Position numbers and translations under genes: made by a program. The notes beneath the pieces are model-generated. The model worked only from the letters and a program-made list of their open reading frames with translations, did not search any database and was not told where the DNA came from. A stretch of DNA of 5,637 nucleotides from Acidimicrobiales bacterium. Lineage in GTDB: Bacteria > Actinomycetota > Acidimicrobiia > Acidimicrobiales > Poriferisodaliceae. Where the stretch lies: positions 1,156 to 6,792 of the forward strand of contig JAHDHM010000205.1 of assembly GCA_020631315.1 (NCBI GenBank). Reading direction: 5' to 3'. Shown one piece after another: positions 1-5,138 of the stretch (position 1 is its first letter; every line of letters begins with the position of its first letter).

Positions 1-655
1 GAACATCGGTGCGCTGGAGGATCTGACCGAGTCCGTCCCTGGCGTCGAGGGGTTCGACTACCGGGAGTTCCAGCTGGCCACGGGCATCATCTTCGCGGTC
101 ACCGGCATCTCCCGAGCGCCCGGCCTGGTCACCGACCTCCAGACCGGCTACTTCGATCGCCTGCTGCTCAGCCCGGCTCGTCGACTCCCGCTGCTGCTCG
201 GTCTGATGGTGGCGGACTTCGCGCTCGTCGTCGCGCTGTGCATTCCGGTGATCATTCTCGGAATGATCCTGGGGGTGAGCTTCGGCACCGGATTCCTGGG
301 CGTGATCGTCTTCATCCTCATCGGTGCGCTCTGGGGTCTGGCCTTCACCGGCTTCCCCTACGCAATCGCATTGAAGACGGCGAACCCCGGGGCGGTCGCT
401 TCGAGCTTTCTGCTCTTCTTCCCGTTCGCGTTTCTCACGTCGTCGACCGTGCCGCTCGATGCACTCACCGGCTGGATGCGGGCCATCGCCCGCTACAACC
501 CGATCACGTACGTGCTCGAGGGCATGCGGTCGATGCTGAGCGACGACTGGGATTTCGCGGCCATCGGCAAGGCCCTGCTCGCCATCGCCATCGTCGCTGC
601 AGTGAGCCAGGGGCTGAGCCTCGCTGCGCTGCGCGGACGCCTCGACCGGGGCTGA
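1..655 (+). CDS. ABC-2 type (DrrB-like) exporter permease, 5' end missing
   Basis: This is the membrane subunit of an ABC exporter of the ABC-2 (DrrB/NodJ) kind. The reading frame is open to the left edge (first whole codon at base 2), and 217 residues are visible. The family usually runs about 250-280 residues, so the N-terminus and first membrane helix lie outside the window. Visible landmarks, numbered from the first visible residue, are the family segment GYFDRLLLSPARR (49-61), where the cytoplasmic loop contacts the ATPase; hydrophobic helices near 66-92, 97-122 and 131-150; the conserved RYNPITYVLEGMRS (164-177); and a last helix near 188-210. The ATPase partner should lie just upstream. 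The substrate cannot be read from the sequence; drugs, lipids and polysaccharides are all known for the family. The ATG at base 206 is internal and is not the start. The gene ends 48 bp before ada-alkA. Confidence 0.9.
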   Translation, partial: NIGALEDLTESVPGVEGFDYREFQLATGIIFAVTGISRAPGLVTDLQTGYFDRLLLSPARRLPLLLGLMVADFALVVALCIPVIILGMILGVSFGTGFLGVIVFILIGALWGLAFTGFPYAIALKTANPGAVASSFLLFFPFAFLTSSTVPLDALTGWMRAIARYNPITYVLEGMRSMLSDDWDFAAIGKALLAIAIVAAVSQGLSLAALRGRLDRG

Positions 656-686
656 ACCTGGATGTCTGAAAACCGCTAGTACTTCG

Positions 687-712
687 GTCTCCCGTCCGGT
701 TGGATGGGAGAC
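687..712 (+). promoter_or_regulatory. 11-pair inverted repeat spanning the ada-alkA start codon
   Basis: GTCTCCCGTCC (687-697) faces GGATGGGAGAC (702-712) across a four-base GGTT loop. Ten pairs are Watson-Crick and one (G694/T705) would be a G-U wobble in RNA. The 3' arm contains the ATG at 704. No T-run follows. Possible roles are an operator for an alkylation-responsive or other dimeric regulator, an mRNA hairpin that hides the start, or a U-less terminator of the upstream transporter operon. A weak -10-like TAGTAC lies at 677-682 just before it, with no recognisable -35. The repeat itself is certain, but its role is not. Confidence 0.6.
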
Positions 713-2185
713 GTGAACGACCTCGCCACTCCCCTCGACGCCGACCGGTGCTACCGGGCCATGCAGAGTCGTGATGCCCGGTTCGACGGCTGGTTCATCG
801 CCGGTATCACGTCCACCGGCATCTACTGCCGCCCCAGCTGCCCCGCCCCGGTGCGGCCGAAGCGCGAGAACGTCCGCATCTTTCCGACGGCGGCTGCGGC
901 CCAGTCGGCCGGGTTCCGCTCGTGCAAGCGCTGCCGTCCCGACGCATCGCCGGGTTCACCCGAGTGGACGGTCCGCGATGATCTGGTGGGACGAGCGATG
1001 CGCCTCATCGAGGCCGGCACCATCGACCGGGTCGGCGTGGCCGGTCTCGCCGGCCAGTTGGCGGTCAGCGAACGGCACCTCCATCGCCTCCTCGTCGAGC
1101 ACCTCGGCGCCACGCCGATCGCGCTGGCGCGGGCGCATCGGGGCAACCTGGCTCGCATCCTGCTGGAGACGAGTTCGATGCCGATCACCGATGTGGCGTG
1201 GGCTGCCGGGTTCTCGAGCGTCCGGCAGTTCAACGACACGATCCGAGCGATCTACGACCGGACGCCGTCACAACTTCGCTCTTCGCGGTCCGGCCAGTCC
1301 CGCACCTCGGAGCACGGCGTGACCGTGGCGGTCCGGCTCGCCTCGCGGGGGCCGCTCGACGCCGAGTGGCTGCTCGGCTTCCTCAACGGCCACGGCGCTC
1401 CCGGCACGGTGGCCGGCGACGATCACCATCATCGACGAGTCCTGCGTCTGCACGGCGGCCCGGGTCTCGTCGACCTGTCGGTGCGCGATGACACGTGGAC
1501 GGCCGAATTCGAGCTCACGACGATCGCCGATCTGGCCGAGGCCATCTCGGCCACCCGACGTCTCCTCGATCTCGACGTCGACCCCGACTGGGTCGGCGAA
1601 CACCTCGGCAGTGACCCGCTGCTGGCGCCGGATCTGGCAGCGGGAGTGGGGGTTCGAATTCCCGGCTCGACCGATGCCTTCGCCAGCGCAGTGGGCACGG
1701 TCGTCGGTCAGCAGGTCTCGGTGGCCGGCGCGCGCACACTGCTCGGTCGGATCGTCGACCGACACGGCGGCGAGCATCCCCTCGACCCGGCCTTCCGTCA
1801 GTTCCCGTCGGCGGCCACCCTCGCCGACGCCGACCTCACCGGCCTCGGGTTGACCACTCGCCGCGTCGCCACGATCGGCGCACTGGCGAACGCCGTCGCG
1901 ACCGGCGAGATCGATCTCGACCCGATCGCCGACCGGGAACGAACAGCCGCCCAACTCCTGGCGTTGCCTGGCGTCGGGCCGTGGACGGTGAACGTCATCC
2001 GGATGCGCGTACTCGGTGATCCCGACGTGCTCCTGGCCAACGATCTCGTGATCAAACGACAACTCGCGCGTCTTGGCGCGACCGAAAACGACCACGCACA
2101 GTGGAGTCCGTGGCGTTCCTACGTCACGGCAATGCTCTGGGCGAAGGTGGGAAGAGGAGAGCATGAACAATCAGACGATGCATGA
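704..2185 (+). CDS. alkA: Ada-AlkA fusion: methylation-sensing regulator and 3-methyladenine DNA glycosylase
   Basis: The protein has 493 residues and the layout and length of the mycobacterial Ada-AlkA fusion. Residues 14-82 are the Ada zinc domain, with Cys42 and Cys46 (GIYCRPSC) and Cys74 and Cys77 (CKRC). By family, Cys42 takes the methyl group from DNA phosphotriesters and activates the regulator. Residues 90-193 form an AraC-type double helix-turn-helix (AGFSSVRQFN at 168-177). Residues 205-300 match the AlkA N-terminal fold. Residues 322-485 are the HhH-GPD glycosylase, with VVGQQVSV (333-340), the hairpin LPGVGPWT (421-428), catalytic Asp447 (equivalent to E. coli AlkA Asp238) and WSPWRSY (467-473). 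The expected activity is excision of 3-methyladenine and related alkylpurines. The methyltransferase domain of E. coli Ada is absent here and is supplied by the overlapping ogt. The start is uncertain: ATG 704 lies inside a hairpin and lacks a good ribosome site, and GTG 713 is the alternative. Confidence 0.94.
   Translation: MGDVNDLATPLDADRCYRAMQSRDARFDGWFIAGITSTGIYCRPSCPAPVRPKRENVRIFPTAAAAQSAGFRSCKRCRPDASPGSPEWTVRDDLVGRAMRLIEAGTIDRVGVAGLAGQLAVSERHLHRLLVEHLGATPIALARAHRGNLARILLETSSMPITDVAWAAGFSSVRQFNDTIRAIYDRTPSQLRSSRSGQSRTSEHGVTVAVRLASRGPLDAEWLLGFLNGHGAPGTVAGDDHHHRRVLRLHGGPGLVDLSVRDDTWTAEFELTTIADLAEAISATRRLLDLDVDPDWVGEHLGSDPLLAPDLAAGVGVRIPGSTDAFASAVGTVVGQQVSVAGARTLLGRIVDRHGGEHPLDPAFRQFPSAATLADADLTGLGLTTRRVATIGALANAVATGEIDLDPIADRERTAAQLLALPGVGPWTVNVIRMRVLGDPDVLLANDLVIKRQLARLGATENDHAQWSPWRSYVTAMLWAKVGRGEHEQSDDA
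2154..2160 (+). promoter_or_regulatory. Shine-Dalgarno site deciding the ogt start
   Basis: GAGGAGA ends two bases before ATG 2163, and its GAGG core leaves a five-base spacer. It lies inside the last codons of ada-alkA. It supports 2163 over the in-frame ATGs at 2178 and 2193, which have no purine-rich site at a proper distance, and over the upstream in-frame start at 2073. Confidence 0.7.
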
Positions 2186-2684
2186 TTCGCTGATGCGGAT
2201 CGAACACGATTCACCGGTGGGCGAGCTGACGATCATCGCGTCCAGCGAGGCGGTGCGGGCCGTGCTGTGGCCCAACGAGCGGCCCGGGAGGGTCACGATC
2301 CGGGATCGGGTCGAGGCGGGCACGAATCCTGTCGTCGACCAGGCCCGACGCGAGCTCGACGAGTACTTCAGCGGCGAGCGCACCCGGTTCGAGGTCCCCG
2401 TCGACATCGTCGGCACAGACTTCCAACGTTCGGTCTGGCGGGCACTGACCACCATCACCTACGGCACGACCCGTAGCTATGGGTCGCTCGCCGACACGAT
2501 CGGAAAGCCGCAGGCCGCCCGCGCGGTCGGAGCGGCGACGGGCCTGAACCCGGTCTCGATCATCGTGCCGTGCCACCGGCTCATCGGGACGAACGGTTCG
2601 ATGACGGGATTCGCCGGCGGACTCGATGCGAAACGATGGCTGCTCCAGCACGAGCAGCAGACCGTGAAGACGCTGACGATCTGA
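2163..2684 (+). CDS. ogt: Methylated-DNA--[protein]-cysteine S-methyltransferase (O6-methylguanine repair)
   Basis: This is a suicide repair protein that transfers the alkyl group from O6-alkylguanine in DNA to its own cysteine. From ATG 2163 it has 173 residues, close to the roughly 165-residue mycobacterial Ogt. The active-site motif IIVPCHRLIG (133-142) places the acceptor at Cys137 with His138 beside it. Arg120 (ARAVG) matches the arginine finger that flips the base, Asn129 matches the hinge Asn, Tyr106 (RSYG) lies in the DNA-binding part, and Glu164 (LQHE) completes the Cys-His-Glu network known in human AGT. Residues 15-80 form the RNase H-like N-terminal domain, ending near GTDFQRSVW (84-92). 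The first 23 bases overlap the end of ada-alkA, so the two are almost certainly co-transcribed and translationally coupled. A later start at 2193 would remove ten residues without harming the fold. Confidence 0.95.
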   Translation: MNNQTMHDSLMRIEHDSPVGELTIIASSEAVRAVLWPNERPGRVTIRDRVEAGTNPVVDQARRELDEYFSGERTRFEVPVDIVGTDFQRSVWRALTTITYGTTRSYGSLADTIGKPQAARAVGAATGLNPVSIIVPCHRLIGTNGSMTGFAGGLDAKRWLLQHEQQTVKTLTI

Positions 2685-2692
2685 ACGGATGA

Positions 2693-2710
2693 GGTTACCG
2701 ATGGGTAACC
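2693..2710. repeat. Perfect 7-bp inverted repeat between ogt and hlyIII
   Basis: GGTTACC and GGTAACC are separated by GATG, eight bases after the ogt stop. The repeat ends 15 bp before the TACACT -10 element of the next gene, which is where a -35 box would lie. An operator for a small dimeric regulator of hlyIII is therefore the better reading. A terminator for ogt is the alternative, but the stem is short and no T-run follows. Confidence 0.5.
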
Positions 2711-2725
2711 AAGGGTGGTTCGTTC

Positions 2726-2731
2726 TACACT
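2726..2731 (+). promoter_or_regulatory. Probable -10 box of hlyIII (leaderless start)
   Basis: TACACT fits the actinobacterial TANNNT consensus and ends seven bases before ATG 2739, so transcription would begin at or next to the A of the start codon. No Shine-Dalgarno sequence lies 5-10 bases before the ATG. This agrees with leaderless translation, which is common in mycobacteria and relatives. No good -35 is visible. Confidence 0.5.
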
Positions 2732-2738
2732 CGGCTCC

Positions 2739-3425
2739 ATGACGTCGACGGTCAACGCCCCCTCCACCGCCGAGCGCCGAGCAGCCGGCGAGCAGAAACC
2801 ACGATTCCGCGGCCTCATCCACCTGCTTGCGTTCTCGTCGGCGCTCACGCTGGCACCGATCCTCATCGTGGTCACTCCAGGCATTGCCCCTCGCTTCATC
2901 ATGGCGATCTACGGCCTGGCCATCGTCGGGCTGTTCGGGGTGAGCGCGTTGTACCACCGCAACGACTGGGGCCCGAAGGGTCTCGGCATCATTCGTCGCC
3001 TCGACCATTCGATGATCTTCATCGCCACCGCCGCAACCCACACCCCCATCGCGCTGCTCGCACTGCCCAAGGGCCCCGGCTGGCTCCTCTTCACCATCGT
3101 CTGGGCCGGTGCCGTGCTCGGGATCCTCGGACGCCTCTTCTTCACCGACGCGCCCTACGCCGTCGTGGCTGTCCCCTACGTCGTCGTCGGATGGTCGTCG
3201 CTGTTCGTCATCAACCACGTGTGGACGGAGCTCGGCATCGCTGGCTTCGTGCTCCTCCTGGTGGGCGGTGGGCTCTACACGATCGGCGCCGTGATCTACG
3301 CGCTGCACCGGCCGAATCCGTGGCCCGACCACTTCGGCTACCACGAGATCTTCCACGCCCTCACCGTGGCGGGGGCGGCGTGTCACTACGTCGTGATCGC
3401 CATTTTCGTGCGCAATCTCGTCTGA
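2739..3425 (+). CDS. Hemolysin III (HlyIII/PAQR) family integral membrane protein
   Basis: The 228-residue length is usual for bacterial HlyIII proteins. After a hydrophilic, basic N-tail (1-24) there are seven hydrophobic segments, near 26-46, 53-72, 89-108, 113-133, 138-158, 165-188 and 206-225. The PAQR metal-site signature is complete: Ser69-x3-His73 (SALYH), Asp89 (RRLDHSMIF) and His202-x3-His206 (GYHEIFH), with a further His216 after it. In the eukaryotic adiponectin receptors, also PAQR proteins, these residues hold zinc and support a ceramidase-like hydrolase. For bacterial members the name hemolysin is historical, and a role in membrane lipid homeostasis is more likely. ATG 2739 is preferred over an in-frame GTG at 2715, because the hydrophilic tail is sufficient and a TANNNT box ends seven bases upstream of the ATG. 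The gene appears to be transcribed alone, with a palindrome in its promoter. Confidence 0.9.
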   Translation: MTSTVNAPSTAERRAAGEQKPRFRGLIHLLAFSSALTLAPILIVVTPGIAPRFIMAIYGLAIVGLFGVSALYHRNDWGPKGLGIIRRLDHSMIFIATAATHTPIALLALPKGPGWLLFTIVWAGAVLGILGRLFFTDAPYAVVAVPYVVVGWSSLFVINHVWTELGIAGFVLLLVGGGLYTIGAVIYALHRPNPWPDHFGYHEIFHALTVAGAACHYVVIAIFVRNLV

Positions 3426-3443
3426 TCGTTTCGAATCACGATC
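3424..3443 (+). terminator. Weak hairpin at the end of hlyIII, possible terminator
   Basis: GATCGT and ACGATC form six pairs around an eight-base loop, starting inside the hlyIII stop codon. No T-run follows; the next bases are GATCGCC and then a run of five A. The stem is short, so this may be chance. It is listed because it is the only candidate stop signal between hlyIII and the next gene. Confidence 0.22.
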
Positions 3444-3492
3444 GATCGCCAAAAACCGGGATCTCAATTCGCAACCACGCAACGCGGTCGCA

Positions 3493-3498
3493 TAGGTT
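3493..3498 (+). promoter_or_regulatory. Probable -10 box of the secreted-protein gene (leaderless start)
   Basis: TAGGTT fits TANNNT and ends six bases before ATG 3505, again implying a leaderless message. The upstream bases contain no Shine-Dalgarno sequence beyond an isolated AGG. The -35 region (around 3468-3475, TTCGCAAC) is not a good match to TTGACA. Confidence 0.45.
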
Positions 3499-3504
3499 CC
3501 GCAA

Positions 3505-5010
3505 ATGCGCCGCCGTTTCTCACTGTTTTTGGTCCTGACCCTCCTCACACCGGCACTCGCCGTGGCGGCGATCACCGCCCAACCGGCGGGCGCGCAAGCC
3601 GACGGCGGCACCGTGCTGGCGGCGAATCGGGTGGACATCGAGAACATCCATCAGGACTTCCTGCGGCGCTCGGCGACCGCCGCCGAACTCACCCGCTACG
3701 AGAACGCCCTCGGCACCCGCTTCACCGAACGCGAGCTCTCCGCCCGCGTGCTCGGTTCGAGCGAGGCGTTCCTCAACGCGAACCGAAACCTGCGACGGTG
3801 GATCAACACGGCGAGCCGGGAGGTCGCAGGCCGGTCGACGACCCGGGCCGAACTCCGCGAGCTGCGCCAGCTCTACCGGGCCACCGACGGCAAGCCCCGG
3901 GACAAGCGCCGGGCGGTTGCCACCAAGCTGCTGGTCGACAACGCCTACGACCCCGACGGGTTCGCCGTCACCCGGCTGAACGTGAAGCGTCGGGACAACG
4001 GGTCGATCCGGTGGGTCACGATCGACGTCAACGGCCCGGTACTCGCCGACCAGCTCGAGGTGCAGGTCCACATCGACAACCAGCCGATCACCGGCAGCGT
4101 CGAGATCCGCAACAACGGCACCACGATCCGGCTCCGGCCCGACAACGCCAGCGCCGCCTGGGGGACCACGCTCGTGAGCGTGCTCGCCGGTCCGAACCGG
4201 ACATTCCGCGCCGACCTCGAACAGGTCGTGCATCGCTCCGACCAGGGCCTCTTCCCGGACGTTCGCGTGGTCGCCTACTACGGCAACCACATCACCCCGC
4301 TGCTCGGCGTCCTGGGCGAGACCGGTCCGGTGCAGGCCGCCGCCCGGGTGAAAGCAGCCGCCGCGCCGTTCTCCGAGCCCGGCCGTCCCGCCGTCGGTGC
4401 CTTCGAAATGATCGTCACGGTCGCGCAGGGCTCCGCCGGCGCCGACGGCAACTACAGCCATCCGTCGAACATCGACGACCTCTGGCCGTGGATCGAGGTC
4501 GCTCGAGAGGAGGGTCTGTACGTGATCCTCGACATCCAGCCGGGTCGCAGCGACTTCTTCACCGAGAGCATCCGCTACCGCGAGCTGCTGCTCGAACCTC
4601 ATGTCGGACTCGCCCTCGACCCCGAGTGGCGCATGGGTCCGACCCAGCGACCGGGGCAGACCGTCGGCTCGGTGACCGCAGCCGAGGTGAACCGGGTCTC
4701 GGCCTGGCTCTCCGATCTGGTGATCGAGAACGACCTGCCGGAAAAGATGTTCATCGTGCATCAGTTCCAGACCCGCATGATCAAGAACCGCGAGGACTTG
4801 GTGGATCGGCCCGGTCTGGCCACGATCATCCACGCCGACGGTTTCGGCGGCCGGGCGATCAAGCTCCAGACCTACGGCATCCTGCAGGTCGAGGAACCCT
4901 TCTGGAACGGCTTCAAGCTGTTCATCGATGAGGACACCAACATCTTCCGTCCGGCCGACGTTTTGAACTTCACGTCGGTGCCGGTTCCGGATCTCATCAC
5001 CTACCAGTAG
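3505..5010 (+). CDS. Secreted protein: DUF4214-like region, beta-rich middle, C-terminal TIM-barrel-like domain
   Basis: I do not recognise a named gene. The 501-residue product starts with a Sec signal peptide (MRRR, then a hydrophobic core at 5-23), with likely cleavage after AQA at 32. There is no lipobox, no C-terminal membrane anchor and no cysteine anywhere. Residues 42-95 and about 100-155 read as two helical repeats resembling DUF4214 (DFLRRSATAAEL, then VAGRSTTRAEL), a family seen in bacterial surface proteins. Residues 156-245 alternate like beta strands. From 253 on, strand-like segments end in polar or acidic residues: RVVAYYGN, EMIVTVA, VILDIQPGR (Asp343), VGLALDPEW (Asp372, Glu374), FIVHQF (His419), IIHADGFG (Asp445) and KLFIDED. 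That periodicity suggests a (beta/alpha)8 barrel, perhaps a glycoside hydrolase acting on envelope or external polysaccharide. This is inference, and the substrate is unknown. It appears to be transcribed alone. Confidence 0.85.
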   Translation: MRRRFSLFLVLTLLTPALAVAAITAQPAGAQADGGTVLAANRVDIENIHQDFLRRSATAAELTRYENALGTRFTERELSARVLGSSEAFLNANRNLRRWINTASREVAGRSTTRAELRELRQLYRATDGKPRDKRRAVATKLLVDNAYDPDGFAVTRLNVKRRDNGSIRWVTIDVNGPVLADQLEVQVHIDNQPITGSVEIRNNGTTIRLRPDNASAAWGTTLVSVLAGPNRTFRADLEQVVHRSDQGLFPDVRVVAYYGNHITPLLGVLGETGPVQAAARVKAAAAPFSEPGRPAVGAFEMIVTVAQGSAGADGNYSHPSNIDDLWPWIEVAREEGLYVILDIQPGRSDFFTESIRYRELLLEPHVGLALDPEWRMGPTQRPGQTVGSVTAAEVNRVSAWLSDLVIENDLPEKMFIVHQFQTRMIKNREDLVDRPGLATIIHADGFGGRAIKLQTYGILQVEEPFWNGFKLFIDEDTNIFRPADVLNFTSVPVPDLITYQ

Positions 5011-5012
5011 CG

Positions 5013-5044
5013 CGGCCGCGGCCCTGCATTTCTGGGCGCGGTCG
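5013..5044 (+). terminator. GC-rich hairpin after the secreted-protein gene, probable terminator
   Basis: The hairpin begins two bases after the TAG stop. CGGCCGCG (5013-5020) and CCC (5022-5024) pair with GGG (5034-5036) and CGCGGTCG (5037-5044). This gives 11 pairs, one of them a G-U wobble, with G5021 bulged and a nine-base loop. No T-run follows, which is common for actinobacterial terminators. It separates this gene from the LysM gene, which has its own leader. Confidence 0.55.
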
Positions 5045-5125
5045 GAATCAACCTGCTAAAACCCTTGTTCCTGCTTGACGGTGGGTTACGCAATGAGGGT
5101 CAGAGGCGAGGCTGGCCGAAGTCCC

Positions 5126-5133
5126 GAGGAGGA
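5126..5133 (+). promoter_or_regulatory. Strong Shine-Dalgarno site of the LysM-protein gene
   Basis: GAGGAGGA contains a perfect AGGAGG with a six-base spacer to ATG 5139. It is by far the best ribosome site in the window and fixes the start of a gene whose 3' end is not in view. The stretch between the preceding hairpin and this site (5045-5125) has a TTGACG -35-like hexamer at 5075-5080 but no matching -10, and I recognise nothing else in it. Confidence 0.8.
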
Positions 5134-5138
5134 CAAAA

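Noticed and set aside
2073..2162. Upstream in-frame start for ogt
   Set aside because: It would add 30 residues encoded inside the ada-alkA C-terminus with no match to the Ogt fold. GAGGAGA before 2163 marks the real start.
1268..2170. Minus-strand frame (300 codons) opposite ada-alkA
   Set aside because: It is antisense to a gene with every catalytic motif identified, so it is a codon-bias shadow.
2692..2711. IdeR/DtxR iron box at the hlyIII palindrome
   Set aside because: AGGTTA and TAACC are present, but they are eight bases apart instead of three, so the half-sites do not match that operator.
2715..2738. GTG 2715 as the hlyIII start
   Set aside because: It lies upstream of the probable -10 box and adds nothing conserved. 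ATG 2739 fits the leaderless spacing.
2211..3647. Long open frame on the minus strand (478 codons)
   Set aside because: It runs antisense through ogt, hlyIII and the start of the secreted-protein gene. Its translation is rich in His, Asp, Arg and Glu with no domain, as expected for the mirror frame of GC-rich codons.
3520..4833. Long minus-strand frame (437 codons) opposite the secreted-protein gene
   Set aside because: It has the same biased composition and no recognisable motif. The + strand frame has a signal peptide and coherent motifs.
5011..5020. CGCGGCCGCG palindrome as a separate operator
   Set aside because: It is part of the longer hairpin 5013-5044, and short GC palindromes are expected by chance at this base composition.
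5045..5138. c-di-AMP (ydaO-type) riboswitch before the LysM gene
   Set aside because: These riboswitches do precede cell-wall and potassium genes in actinobacteria. Here the leader is too short and lacks the conserved core blocks.
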